Of a DNA stretch of 64,000 nt, positions 44,640 through 54,101 are shown piece by piece; the first letter of the stretch is position 1; every line of letters begins with the position of its first letter. This DNA is from Leptolyngbya sp. Cla-17 (GTDB taxonomy: Bacteria > Cyanobacteriota > Cyanobacteriia > Leptolyngbyales > Leptolyngbyaceae). The notes beneath the pieces were generated by a model. It searched no databases, was not told the origin of the DNA, and worked only from the letters and a program-made list of their open reading frames with translations. The stretch spans positions 2,269,367-2,333,366 of the forward strand of contig NZ_JAEVYN010000002.1 of the NCBI RefSeq assembly GCF_016807185.1, in the 5' to 3' direction. Position numbers and translations under genes: made by a program.

Positions 44640-45539
44640 CTAGCTGTTTGCCTCCGGATCAGTAAGAACGATCTGACTCTGACTCAGCTTCACCAATTGG
44701 TGTGCTTGCCATTCGTAATTCTTTAACAGCAACTCATTCTGACCTGGTGGCTTCACTGTCACAGCCACCTTTGCCACATAGTCAACCCCGTCTAGCTGAT
44801 CTAGCTGCTGGTAAATCTCAGAAATATAGACGGCTCGGCCAAACGGCCAACCCTGTTTATCTTCTCCCCCTGATAGAGGATGGAAAAACTGCTGTAATTG
44901 GGCGATGCCTGCCGCTTTGACCTGCTCAAACACGCGACCCGCCTCTAAATACAGATTAGCCGTAATAGAAACGTTCACATATTCAGGAGAGACAACATGC
45001 TGCTTTGTCCCTAACAAGCGTCGTTCTTCCAGCAAGTCCGCGATCTTTGTCTGTAACGCTGGGTCGAGGACAGTAAACGGCTCTTGGGGCACGATCACCA
45101 GGCTGATATGACCCGCGACTGGCTCAGGGGGCTGTGTTTTTAATGTTAAATTACGGTTTTCAAACACCTTGACCCGCCCAACCGCAAAATTTTCCATCAC
45201 CAGAGCTTCATAATCTGCTGCTGTGACGGCTCGATAGCGCTTTCGCAGTGCCAAAATTGTCTCCTGGGTTGCTGCCTGAAGTGATTGATTTTTGGGTTTC
45301 TCCCAGGTTTCATCGCCTTTAAGCAGGCGGAGAAACACCTGCTGAGATGAGTCAGGCACCTGGTTCACCTGATATAGCAGCAGTTCAGTTAACCAGGCGA
45401 ATAGCTCGATTAGAATAATGCCTGTGTCAGAGGGGTTGTGATCCGTCCATTCTGGGCATTCGCTAGGGATGAGCGATCGCGCCATTTCCACCAGGTCAGC
45501 GTAATCATGATCATCGAGATTGGGCAACGGTAGGGGCAT
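44640..45539 (-). CDS. Baseplate J-like wedge protein (short)
   Basis: 299 residues from ATG 45539, chosen because MPLPLPNLDDHDYADLV then matches the start of the large wedge protein (MPLPSPKIDPRTYTELV). An upstream frame start at 45584 has no such match. ECPEWTDHNPSDTGIILIELFAWLTELLLYQVNQVPD is the gp6/baseplate J signature. The C-terminal half (ALQTKIADLLEERRLLGTKQHVVSPEYVNVSITANLYLEAGR, QGWPFGRAVYISEIYQQLDQLDGVDYV) is the J domain. It likely pairs with the large copy to form the wedge around the hub, where sheath contraction starts. Confidence 0.9.
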   Translation of the reverse strand: MPLPLPNLDDHDYADLVEMARSLIPSECPEWTDHNPSDTGIILIELFAWLTELLLYQVNQVPDSSQQVFLRLLKGDETWEKPKNQSLQAATQETILALRKRYRAVTAADYEALVMENFAVGRVKVFENRNLTLKTQPPEPVAGHISLVIVPQEPFTVLDPALQTKIADLLEERRLLGTKQHVVSPEYVNVSITANLYLEAGRVFEQVKAAGIAQLQQFFHPLSGGEDKQGWPFGRAVYISEIYQQLDQLDGVDYVAKVAVTVKPPGQNELLLKNYEWQAHQLVKLSQSQIVLTDPEANS

Positions 45540-45599
45540 AAGGCATTCAACAAAACGTTCAACAAAACTGCCAGGAAGAAACAAGCTCGGCAGATCAGC

Positions 45600-48500
45600 C
45601 TAAGGCGGCGAACTAATTGTGATCTGGTGCTGACCAGAGTAAATTAAAAAGCGATCGCGATTATCCATAGCAAGATTGGTAATTGCTGGGTCGCTAACAA
45701 TACTGAGAGACTCTACATGACTCACTCCAGGAATGCGCTCGATTCGGGCATAGAGGTCTGAATCATGCGGATTACGACCAAAAGACCAACCTTGTCCTCT
45801 CGTATCTCCAGTCAATGGATGCAGGAAATCTGTAAGAGCAGCTTTAACGGTGGCTTCTAGTGAATTAGCAGCCTGAAATGAAACTGGCGCAACCTGGGCA
45901 GTGACGGTAACTTTAACCCAGAACGGCTCAGTCACCTGTAATTTGAGGCTAGGGCTGATGCGATCGCCCAAGTAGCGTTTGACCTGTTCTATCAGTGCCA
46001 AGCTAGGAGTGGGCTGTAGGGCTGGGCTATGTGGCACAATTAACACGGTCACGATACCTGCTTGCTTCACTGCTTGCTTCACTGCCTCCGCTACTTCAGG
46101 TGGTAACGACTGCCCATCTGCGTTCGGTATCCAGCCCAGCCCTACTGGATCGAACTTAGGAGTAATCACTTTTACCCGAGCAATTTCGCTAGAGGCAGCG
46201 TAGGTCAAGTCTTCGATGTCTTGCCAGGTGACGGCGCGATTGCAATGGCGCAGTTGCTTCGGGGCTGATTCTTGCACCTCTGCAATCGATTCTAGATCGG
46301 CTCCCCCATTGGCGGGTTCATGGTTCGTCACCCGATTCACATAGGGCACCGTGGTTTTAAGTTCGGTCAGCGTTTCTGCCCCACAATTGCCTTGCTTGCC
46401 TCCACCCGACTGGTAGTAAGCCATGCGAATGTTGTTGCGTCCTCTAGGTGGAGCCAACCCCTGCCCTTCGCCGCCAAAGCGGATTTCGCCAGTCATGCGA
46501 TCGAGGATGTAGTGGCGATCGCGGCTACCAGAAGCGTAAAAATCGCTGACCTCGTGCCAGCGCACCCAAATGTCTTCCGGTTGACCTGAAGCATCAGTAG
46601 AAAGGGCGATCGCGTCGTTGCCTTCCAGTTTTTTAATCGCCGTCTGTTCTTCAGCGGAGGGTAGCTCTGGTTCTCGCACGAGCAACTGTTGCCCCGGCAG
46701 AACGGGTGTATGCAGCATTCGCAACACCAGGTTCGGATCACCTGTGCCGCTGCCTAAAACTTCATTTCGGTAAGTCGTTGCCTGAATCGCCCAAACCGTA
46801 TTCGTGAGCACCTGCTGTAAGCGCGGAGGAATCTGAAACCCTTTTTCCAGTAGGCGTAATCGCAGCCAGTAACCCGATCGACCAAACAGCGTTTTCGAGG
46901 CAAAATCCGATGGCCCAATAAACTGCACCATGCCACGCTGACTCAAGTTTTGGGTGCCGTCTTGCACACTGAGCGATCGCCAACCCCCAACACCGTAATA
47001 CTCCCATTTCAGTTTTGCAGGCGTTTCTACAGATTTAGATTTCAGTAACTTACCTGGCTTTGGTGGAGCAACTTGTAAGTAGAGGGCGATCGCTTGGTTG
47101 GGGAAGGGGCGATCGAACCTCAGATACAAGCCATCTTCAAAAGTGACGGATTTCAGGCTGGGAGGGAAGTAGCCTGTACTAGAGTTACCGTAGTCCCCTG
47201 TGATCAACTTTGCCCTTATCCAATAATTTTCTTTTCCATTTACCTCTACCGGGGCAACTCGAGCTGGCAAGGTAACGGTAACCGAACCATTCAGATCAGG
47301 TGAAGTTGACTGCGATATTTTCTCCCAAACAGCTCCATTCCAGGCTTCCCATTGAATTTGAACGTTGTCACGAGGTTGAGGCTCGCTTTGACTAAAGGGA
47401 TAACTATCACTTCTAGTTAGAGTAATCGTGATAGTAGCTCCAGTGCTAGAGAAAATATTTCGGCTAGCAACATAGAATGTGTCGTTGATTTTTGGTTCTT
47501 TTCCAAGGGGGAGGAAGTCTTTGCTCAAATCAATTTTATCGATATTGAAAAAAGCCTGATCAGGAACGAGAGTATCAGCGTCAGGGTGGATAAAAGCCCC
47601 GGACGGTAACGCTTTCAGTACTTTTTTAGGCGCAATATCGCTAATCTTGCTGCGGCTGAGAGTAATGGACTTTAAAACGGGGGGAAAGTAGCCTGTATCG
47701 GGATCTTGTTCTAGAGTTGTTTCTGTATTTGGAGATGTACCCTCTATCTTTGTTTTAAACTGAGGTTCATTACCGTAGTTTCCTTCTATTAATCTCGCCC
47801 TTAGCCAAAAGTTTTCTTCGCCATTGACCTCTACCAAGTTAATCTCCAAAGGTAGTTTGAAGGTGATTGAGATAAAATCTGTTGTGACAGACTTTTCCGA
47901 ATCAGCTTTCTTTGGATCTGATGTCACGAGTTCTGCAAGATTTTGAACAGGCTCCCAAGATATGCCGGTGCATACCTCCCACTTGATTGAAACTTTTTTG
48001 GGCTTAGATTTCTGAGTGCTTTGAGTCAGATTTACGGTAACAGTAGCTGCGGCACTAGAAAGGATTTTTTGGCTAGCAACATAAAAAGTGTCATTAAATC
48101 GCGGGGTTTCTCCAAAAGGAAGGAAGTCTTTGCTCAGATCGATTTCATCGGTATTGAAGAAAGCTTGCTCAGGAACGATCTCTCCAGTTTCGGCACGTAC
48201 CAGGTAAATTTCAGCTAACGATGGCAAATTTCCAGGCGCAATCCCTCGTAGCCATTGAGTTTCTATGCCCTCGATCATTTTTGATTTAGGTGTTTTCCAG
48301 TCCTTTGCAGGAGCAGTCGCTGTAAGTTTCAGTCGATTATTATCAGCTTTTGAAGTTAATGTTTGCCAAGTTTCGCCATCCCAATAGCTCCAGTTCCATC
48401 CTTGAATCAAGTTGTCTGGATTGGCGATCGCCAACTGAATTTCCTGAGAATCTATCTTAGTAGTCAGTTGATCGGCAGCAATATAGAGGGTGTTGGGTTG

Positions 48501-49607
48501 CTCAATCTCAAATACCGGAAACTCTCCGGCAACGGCAGTTGCTGTCAAACGGTGATCACAGTATTGCTGACCCTGATGCACGATCGCCGCTTGCAATTGC
48601 GATCGCACCACCACCAAATCTTCTTCCGTTTCAAACAAAACTTTTTCGGTTGCACCAGGTTGGGCTACTGCTGCAATCTGAGTATGGGCTGGAACAAGGG
48701 CATCGACCGGGCTGTTGTCCACCAGATAAGCCGTCAGCGGCACACGGGCAGGTTGAGGGGGTTGCTGTTGAGCGCCAATTAGGTTGAGAAATGCCAGAAA
48801 GTGCTTTTCGGGAACACGGTTGAGGCGATCGGTGACCATCGTAGCCATACGCCCAAAAATGCGAATCAGGGCTCGTCCGGCATCAGCTTTGCCTTCTGGA
48901 GGAATCCATTGAAAAGCATGAGTTAAACCTACACTAGACTGAATTTTCTTGAGAAGTTTACTCTTTGTCTGATCATCAATTAATTGATTATTTGATTGGC
49001 AATCAAACGAATCTTGCAATTGTTTGCGGAGAAGTGGATCATGTATTAATTCATCAACAATCTGCTTTCCAGCCCAATCGAAAATACGAACGTGATACGA
49101 GTCTTGATCTTTTCCAACAATTACTAATCCCCTTCCTTCCTTGGAAAAAGCAAGCTGCCTCAGAAGGTCACCAATCGTTTTTTTATCGATTGGTTGATCC
49201 CTAGCCTTACGATCAAACACATTCTTCAAAAGCTTACGCAGGCTCTCATCAGGTGAAAATTTTCCCTTTCCTGCGTCAAAAATTTGTCTTTTATCTTTAT
49301 CAAAGATACGAATATGGTAAGAATCTTCAATCCTGCCAACAATTACCCAGTTCAACCCTTTAGATATCAAGTTCAACTCTTCAGACCCTTCATTAGGAAG
49401 GTCGTTAGCACTACTGAGGGTTCTCAAATCAAGTTTGAGGGATTCCAGAATACTGTCGGAGAGTGGTTCCCAATGGGGAGGTGCTTCCCAAAGAGGAGAT
49501 CTTAAAACTAGAAATCCATAGCCGGTAAAACATTGGGCTAGCCACTCAGCACTAGCCACCAGTTCTGTATAGGTACGGGGATCAATTTTGGGCGAGGGAA
49601 GAGGCAT
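45600..49607 (-). CDS. Large baseplate J-type wedge protein with internal repeats
   Basis: 1335 residues. The start is MPLPSPKIDPRTYTELVASAEWLAQCFTGYG. Residues about 65-225 hold two copies of a module (VIVGRIEDSYHIRIFDKDKR / VIVGKDQDSYHVRIFDWAGK, each followed by a 'LL..F..Q.ID..T...LL' stretch) not expected in a wedge. The wedge pattern resumes at GKADAGRALIRIFGRMATMVTDRLNRVPEKHFLAFLNLIG. Between about 480 and 890 a module of about 200 residues is repeated (AFFNTDEIDLSKDFLPFGETPRFNDTFYVAS / AFFNIDKIDLSKDFLPLGKEPKINDTFYVAS). The C-terminus is baseplate J (NGGADLESIAEVQESAPKQLRHCNRAVTWQDIEDLTYAAS; TRGQGWSFGRNPHDSDLYARIERIPGV). This corresponds to the Pvc11-type protein of other systems but is considerably longer. 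Confidence 0.9.
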   Translation of the reverse strand: MPLPSPKIDPRTYTELVASAEWLAQCFTGYGFLVLRSPLWEAPPHWEPLSDSILESLKLDLRTLSSANDLPNEGSEELNLISKGLNWVIVGRIEDSYHIRIFDKDKRQIFDAGKGKFSPDESLRKLLKNVFDRKARDQPIDKKTIGDLLRQLAFSKEGRGLVIVGKDQDSYHVRIFDWAGKQIVDELIHDPLLRKQLQDSFDCQSNNQLIDDQTKSKLLKKIQSSVGLTHAFQWIPPEGKADAGRALIRIFGRMATMVTDRLNRVPEKHFLAFLNLIGAQQQPPQPARVPLTAYLVDNSPVDALVPAHTQIAAVAQPGATEKVLFETEEDLVVVRSQLQAAIVHQGQQYCDHRLTATAVAGEFPVFEIEQPNTLYIAADQLTTKIDSQEIQLAIANPDNLIQGWNWSYWDGETWQTLTSKADNNRLKLTATAPAKDWKTPKSKMIEGIETQWLRGIAPGNLPSLAEIYLVRAETGEIVPEQAFFNTDEIDLSKDFLPFGETPRFNDTFYVASQKILSSAAATVTVNLTQSTQKSKPKKVSIKWEVCTGISWEPVQNLAELVTSDPKKADSEKSVTTDFISITFKLPLEINLVEVNGEENFWLRARLIEGNYGNEPQFKTKIEGTSPNTETTLEQDPDTGYFPPVLKSITLSRSKISDIAPKKVLKALPSGAFIHPDADTLVPDQAFFNIDKIDLSKDFLPLGKEPKINDTFYVASRNIFSSTGATITITLTRSDSYPFSQSEPQPRDNVQIQWEAWNGAVWEKISQSTSPDLNGSVTVTLPARVAPVEVNGKENYWIRAKLITGDYGNSSTGYFPPSLKSVTFEDGLYLRFDRPFPNQAIALYLQVAPPKPGKLLKSKSVETPAKLKWEYYGVGGWRSLSVQDGTQNLSQRGMVQFIGPSDFASKTLFGRSGYWLRLRLLEKGFQIPPRLQQVLTNTVWAIQATTYRNEVLGSGTGDPNLVLRMLHTPVLPGQQLLVREPELPSAEEQTAIKKLEGNDAIALSTDASGQPEDIWVRWHEVSDFYASGSRDRHYILDRMTGEIRFGGEGQGLAPPRGRNNIRMAYYQSGGGKQGNCGAETLTELKTTVPYVNRVTNHEPANGGADLESIAEVQESAPKQLRHCNRAVTWQDIEDLTYAASSEIARVKVITPKFDPVGLGWIPNADGQSLPPEVAEAVKQAVKQAGIVTVLIVPHSPALQPTPSLALIEQVKRYLGDRISPSLKLQVTEPFWVKVTVTAQVAPVSFQAANSLEATVKAALTDFLHPLTGDTRGQGWSFGRNPHDSDLYARIERIPGVSHVESLSIVSDPAITNLAMDNRDRFLIYSGQHQITISSPP

Positions 49608-49621
49608 GGAGAATAGAAAAG

Positions 49622-50008
49622 TTAGGTGACGTAGAACGGATAAACGAGGTTAAAGCGGTTGTTCGTGGTTCGCACTAAGTAACGAATGTCAATTAATAAT
49701 CGATTGGGTTCATCTACATCGGGAAGTGCCGTTACATCCAATACGTCAATGCGAGGCTCCCATTGAATCAACGACTCCTGCACTGCGCTAATTACCTGAC
49801 CGATCGCCGCCGCACTGTTGGTAGAAAACACTAGATCATGCAGGCTACAGCCAAAGTCAGGACGCATCAACCGTTCGCCTCTGGCAGTGCTTAGGATCAT
49901 ACGAATCGATTGGCGCACGGCTTCTTCATAACGGCCTAACTGAATTTGTCCATCCCCGTCAAGCGTTACAGGCGAAGTCCAGCCGACTCCTAAAAAGTCG
50001 CTATCCAT
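49622..50008 (-). CDS. gp25-like baseplate protein
   Basis: 128 residues, lysozyme-like gp25 fold of baseplates: FLGVGWTSPVTLDGDGQIQLGRYEEAVRQSIRMILSTARGERLMRPDFGCSLHDLVFS, then AAIGQVISAVQESLIQWEPRIDVLDVTALPD. This family sits at the inner baseplate and nucleates sheath assembly. Adjacent genes are spaced 3 and 14 bases. Confidence 0.93.
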   Translation of the reverse strand: MDSDFLGVGWTSPVTLDGDGQIQLGRYEEAVRQSIRMILSTARGERLMRPDFGCSLHDLVFSTNSAAAIGQVISAVQESLIQWEPRIDVLDVTALPDVDEPNRLLIDIRYLVRTTNNRFNLVYPFYVT

Positions 50009-50011
50009 TTC

Positions 50012-50596
50012 TCACTTCACCTCCATCTGGCTAGCCTTGACATTTACCTCGCTCCCTTGGGCATCTATCTCTACTCCCTTACCCGACAGGGTTAGCTTGC
50101 CTTTCGCTTTAATCGTGATCTCACCCTCGGTTTCGATCGTCAGGCTATTGTTTTTACTGGTAATGACAATGCGGTTTTTGCCTGTGCGATCGCGAATCTC
50201 AACTTGCTCAGAATCTTTGGTGTCATCCAACACGATCGCGTGACCACTGCGAGACACCAATTGCCGCTGGGTCACTTCGGCTGTGGGAGGGATAGCACTA
50301 GCACTCCAGAGGGCACCTAAAACATAGGGTCGCTGAGGATCGCCCTGCTCAAAAGCCACTAACACTTCGTCGTCCACCTGGGGAAGGCAATATAGCCCCT
50401 GCTCATTACCCGCAAGGGGAGTCAGCATCCTCACCCAGTCGCTTTCATCGGTCATCGAGAGCAGCGGCAGTTTGATCTTCATGCGACCTAATTTTTGCGG
50501 GTCTTGGATGTTAGTGACGATCGCAATCGTGACCCCATAAATGCGATCGTTCGTCTCCACCGGTGTTAATAAACTCGCTAAATCTCCTAATGGCAT
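50012..50596 (-). CDS. Spike protein, OB-fold and beta-helix (gp5/VgrG spike part)
   Basis: 194 residues. The OB-fold is seen in YGVTIAIVTNIQDPQKLGRMKIKLPLL, DSDWVRML-like LTPLAGNEQGLYCLPQVDDEVLVAFEQGDPQRPYVLGALW. The C-terminal 70 residues alternate short beta segments (GKNRIVITSKNNSLTIETEGEITIKAKGKLTLSGKGVEIDAQ), the needle-like beta-helix. It starts on the last base of the hub gene, so hub and spike, fused in VgrG, are here two coupled proteins. Confidence 0.92.
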   Translation of the reverse strand: MPLGDLASLLTPVETNDRIYGVTIAIVTNIQDPQKLGRMKIKLPLLSMTDESDWVRMLTPLAGNEQGLYCLPQVDDEVLVAFEQGDPQRPYVLGALWSASAIPPTAEVTQRQLVSRSGHAIVLDDTKDSEQVEIRDRTGKNRIVITSKNNSLTIETEGEITIKAKGKLTLSGKGVEIDAQGSEVNVKASQMEVK

Positions 50597-51678
50597 CAGG
50601 TTGCATTCCTTCTCACGCTAAACTCGGTGCGATAGCCTTCCCCAACGGCATAGCGATGGTTGGTAGCTGTCACGTAGTAGTCTCCACTAAAACGCTTCCC
50701 CAGCCCCACGATTTCGATAACCCGACCGATTCGCAGAGCTACGTTGCCCTGGCAGGACCCTTCACCTGTGATGTAGTCCAGGGCCATTCGATTAATTTGT
50801 CCCTGAGCAATATCTTTGGCTGCTTGAGGAGTAGCTGCTGCCTGGTCAATCACGACATAGGTAGTCTTGCCAAATTCACGGGCGGTGGCACTGATACCAC
50901 TGGTTTTGCCCATTGCTACTACATCGCTATTGCTGGCTTTCCCCACCACAGTATGCTCTTTTTGCCGAGCATCCCAGCCCCGAACTTCCACTTCATTCAC
51001 CTGCCCTAAGGTGCTCAAGCGGGGGGAGAATTCCAACAAATCTGTTCGGTTTAGCGTCAGTTCTGCTCCACCATTAGGCTGCAAGGGACGAAAGATTAAC
51101 ATGGTGCCCTCAACTAGAATTTCGTACCCAAGCCGAGAGGCGCGATCGCGAATAAAAGCTAGGTCAGTTTGATTCCTTTGCAACACGTACTCTAACGGTT
51201 CTGGAGTACGACTAGCTTGTACCGTTAGTTTGGCAGCACTGGCAACCTGCGCCACAATATCGCTGTCTCGCATTCCAGTGAATGATCGGGTTTTGGTGCC
51301 TCGCATCAGGCGATGGCTTAAGTCATGCCCACGCACAATTAATCGAGGAGCCTGGTCAGCAGAAAAATCGGGTTCCAGCCCGGTGATTTCTCCCACCATA
51401 ACCGCTTTTGTTTGGTTGCCGTAGCCAAACTTGATCTCGACGGTGTTACCTGGTTCAAACTCAGCAGCATCAGACCAGAGTACGGTCTGGTTTTGCAAGT
51501 CCCAATTGTCCAGTTCTAGGGTAAACATACCCACTGCATCAATATCCCCGGAGACTTCTACAGCCAACACACTCGCTTCAGCCAAAGGCGAAAGAGGGCG
51601 ATCGCCAATCAAAATCTCGGCTCTTGGTACTAGTTCATCCCCAGATGGGGCATTTAACGTAGATAGGGGAAATAGCAT
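50596..51678 (-). CDS. Baseplate hub protein (gpD/gp27, late control D type)
   Basis: 360 residues. Start: FPLSTLNAPSGDELVPRAEILIGDRPLSPLAEASVLAVEVSGDIDAVGMFTLELDNWD. Family phrases: EITGLEPDFSADQAPRLIVRGHDLSHRLMRGTKTRSF, SDIVAQVASAAKL, QRNQTDLAFIRDRASRLGYEI and NRMALDYITGEGSCQGNVALRIGRVIEIVGLGKRFSGDYYVT. This is the trimeric hub that carries the spike and connects to the tube. Its stop overlaps the spike gene's start. Confidence 0.92.
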   Translation of the reverse strand: MLFPLSTLNAPSGDELVPRAEILIGDRPLSPLAEASVLAVEVSGDIDAVGMFTLELDNWDLQNQTVLWSDAAEFEPGNTVEIKFGYGNQTKAVMVGEITGLEPDFSADQAPRLIVRGHDLSHRLMRGTKTRSFTGMRDSDIVAQVASAAKLTVQASRTPEPLEYVLQRNQTDLAFIRDRASRLGYEILVEGTMLIFRPLQPNGGAELTLNRTDLLEFSPRLSTLGQVNEVEVRGWDARQKEHTVVGKASNSDVVAMGKTSGISATAREFGKTTYVVIDQAAATPQAAKDIAQGQINRMALDYITGEGSCQGNVALRIGRVIEIVGLGKRFSGDYYVTATNHRYAVGEGYRTEFSVRRNAT

Positions 51679-51691
51679 TGTTCTGGATTTC

Positions 51692-52414
51692 TTAGCGAGG
51701 TAAAGGTGGCACAGTTAGCAAACTGCCAACTGTTAATTGGCGGGGATTTACCAGTCGATTTGCATCAGCAATAATTCGCCACAGAGCCGAATTACCATAT
51801 TCCTCTTGAGCAATGCTGCTTAAGCTTTCTCCTTGCTTAATGATGCGAATCGGATCATCAATAGGATTGAGCTTTTTCACATTTTGAACAGGGTCTTCAT
51901 ATTCCAGAAACGTGCAACTGAGGTTTGCTCTTACAGGAATCCCTTCTGCTGAAAACCGAGTAAATGTCTTTGTAACGTTTTGCAATACCCCCTGGAACAT
52001 AACTGTTCCTTTGTATCCCTCCAGCCTGGAGAGAGCTTCGTTTTTACCACCCCAAATTAAACGGCAAATAGGAGGACGGTTTAATTCAGATCTAGGATTA
52101 GTTAAGTTAAAAATCTGGTTAACATAATTGCGAACATCAACAGTTTCATATGTATACTTATTGATACCAAAGGACTCTTTATAGAAACGCTCCGTGTCTG
52201 AACCTGCCATATCAGTTGGTATACTGGTGTCGAAAAACAGATTCACGCTTAAGGTTGCTGGGCTGGGTTTGCTAAAAGGTTTCTTAATCTTTGCATCAGT
52301 AGTCCAACCTGTTTTAGTAATTGTAATTTGGTTGGGATTATACAAGACCTTAATTGCTGTGGAGAAACCGTGATTTTTATCTTCTACCGCAATAACGAGT
52401 TTGACTAATGCCAT
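51692..52414 (-). CDS. Tube-initiator/LysM hub protein
   Basis: 240 residues. The N-terminal part (VLYNPNQITITKTGWTTDAKIKKPFSKPSPATLSVNLFFDT, MFQGVLQNVTKTFTRFSAEGIPVRANLSCTFLEY) follows the eCIS tube-initiator family (Pvc7 type). A C-terminal LysM domain follows (IIKQGESLSSIAQEEYGNSALWRIIADANRLVNPRQLTVGSLLTVP). Such proteins join hub and tube; the LysM part can bind peptidoglycan or act structurally. The ATG overlaps the end of the upstream 563-residue gene by 10 bases. Confidence 0.9.
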   Translation of the reverse strand: MALVKLVIAVEDKNHGFSTAIKVLYNPNQITITKTGWTTDAKIKKPFSKPSPATLSVNLFFDTSIPTDMAGSDTERFYKESFGINKYTYETVDVRNYVNQIFNLTNPRSELNRPPICRLIWGGKNEALSRLEGYKGTVMFQGVLQNVTKTFTRFSAEGIPVRANLSCTFLEYEDPVQNVKKLNPIDDPIRIIKQGESLSSIAQEEYGNSALWRIIADANRLVNPRQLTVGSLLTVPPLPR

Positions 52415-54096
52415 GTCCGTTGTCCTCTACGCTCGCGTTCTACTGTAAGTTTCCGCATCAGTTTTCGTTCCACTTGCTGAGTTAAGTAGCTAACATCTAC
52501 AGCCGGTGGTTGGGTTGGAGAGACTGTTGAGGTAGATCGTCTCTGATCAGCAGGTTGAGCGTTGACAATAGGCGATCGCTCAGTTGACTGATGCTTAGAA
52601 GCGGTCGTCATAGGTGATTCTTGTTTGCTGGAAGGAGTGTAAATCGATGCAGGACGGGCAAACACCAGCGGTTGACCTGGCTGTCTGGGCGTTTGAGATG
52701 AAGGCAATGCAGCAGTTGTTTCTGCCTTGATGAGGGGCAGTTCTTCTAAGGGTTGGGATAAAGACTTTGAGGCTGCGATCGCGGTGTTTAAACCTGAACC
52801 AGTTGGTGGCGATGTTGCACTTGAAAGCGTTAGCTGGTTGGTTGCTGGCGATCGCATTAGAGGTTTCTGTTCTGGCAGTTGGGATGAAGCTGGCAGCGCA
52901 GGTTGATTCTTTGCTTGAACCACCAAGGCTTGCTCTGCTACAGCAGCTATCCCCCTATTGAGTTCTGATTCCATTAAGGGCGATCGCGGTGATGCAGCCA
53001 CGATCGAAAGCTGGGGATGCGGGGGCGTGGAAGCTGCACCCGCACTTACCCTCGGTAAAGCTGATTCTCTATCCTCAGTTTCTCTATCTTCAATAATCGA
53101 AGACTGAAGAGGCGTTGAATTAGATGGGGTTGGCAGCAGGTGTGAGGTAGCAGTTGAAGCGGCAGGATTCACATATTTAGCTTGAACTACCAGTGGCAAA
53201 GAGGGGGAAGTTGAATCTGTTGATCCGTTGACAGGCTGCTGAATCACGGTTTGAGTTGAAGTAGTGTGTTCCCGTATCCGTACCGATTCACTAGAACCTT
53301 CCTGATTTCGATCAGAAGGATTTTCAGAAACAACGCTTTGTGCTGCTGGAGCAAGCCTTTGTGCTTGCTCTTCTACAGCAGACATTAGAGGTTTCTGTTC
53401 TGGCAGTTGGGATGAAGTTGGTAGTGCAGGTTGATTTTTTGCTTGAACCACCAAGGCTTGCTCTTCTACAGAAGATCTTCCCCTATTGAGTTCTGACTCT
53501 ATTAAGGGCGATTGCGGTGATGCAGCCACGATCGAAAGCTGGGGATGCGGGGGCGTGGAAGCTGCACCCGCACTTACCCTCGGTAAAGCTGATTCTCTAT
53601 CTTCAATAATCGAAGACTGAAGAGGCGTTGAATTAGATGGGGTTGGCAGCAGGTGTGAGGTAGCAGTTGAAGCGGCAGGATTCACATATTTAGCTTGAAC
53701 TACCAGTGGCAAAGAGGGGGAAGTTGAATCTGTTGATCCGTTGACAGGCTGCTGAATCACGGTTTGAGTTGAAGTAGTGTGTTCGTGCTCTATACGTACC
53801 GATTCACTAGAACCTTCCTGATTTCGATCAGAAGGATTTTCAGAGACAATGCTTTGTGCTGCTGGAGCAACCCAATAAGCATAGACAATGGGTTGCTCTG
53901 GCACCTGGAGATCCAATTGTTGATTCCATCGCTGCTGAAACTGATGCAGTAGGCTAAGGCGTTGCTTGAGCTGGCGCGATCGCTCAAAAATTGCCACTGC
54001 CAGAGTGTCGGGAATGACACCAGGACAAATTAGGGGGCGCAATAGCCGCTGAGCTAGCTGTGGATTAAGGGCATCTTGCCAAAGGGTTTGAACCAT
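52405..54096 (-). CDS. Low-complexity cluster protein with a recent internal duplication
   Basis: 563 residues. The N-terminal 75 residues are ordered (LWQDALNPQLAQRLLRPLICPGVIPDTLAVAIFERSRQLKQRLSLLHQFQQRW), as is the last 30 (VSYLTQQVERKLMRKLTVERERRG). The ends resemble small proteins found at this spot in other systems. The middle 450 residues are Ser/Pro/Gln/Thr-rich and probably disordered. They contain a nearly identical duplication of about 175 residues (PAAQSIVSENPSDRNQEGSSESVRI and PAAQSVVSENPSDRNQEGSSESVRI begin the copies). The two DNA copies, offset by about 513-528 bp, are almost the same, so the duplication is young. Function not known; a linker or spacer between tube and baseplate is one idea. 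Confidence 0.75.
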   Translation of the reverse strand: MVQTLWQDALNPQLAQRLLRPLICPGVIPDTLAVAIFERSRQLKQRLSLLHQFQQRWNQQLDLQVPEQPIVYAYWVAPAAQSIVSENPSDRNQEGSSESVRIEHEHTTSTQTVIQQPVNGSTDSTSPSLPLVVQAKYVNPAASTATSHLLPTPSNSTPLQSSIIEDRESALPRVSAGAASTPPHPQLSIVAASPQSPLIESELNRGRSSVEEQALVVQAKNQPALPTSSQLPEQKPLMSAVEEQAQRLAPAAQSVVSENPSDRNQEGSSESVRIREHTTSTQTVIQQPVNGSTDSTSPSLPLVVQAKYVNPAASTATSHLLPTPSNSTPLQSSIIEDRETEDRESALPRVSAGAASTPPHPQLSIVAASPRSPLMESELNRGIAAVAEQALVVQAKNQPALPASSQLPEQKPLMRSPATNQLTLSSATSPPTGSGLNTAIAASKSLSQPLEELPLIKAETTAALPSSQTPRQPGQPLVFARPASIYTPSSKQESPMTTASKHQSTERSPIVNAQPADQRRSTSTVSPTQPPAVDVSYLTQQVERKLMRKLTVERERRGQRTWH

Positions 54097-54101
54097 AAGT
54101 C

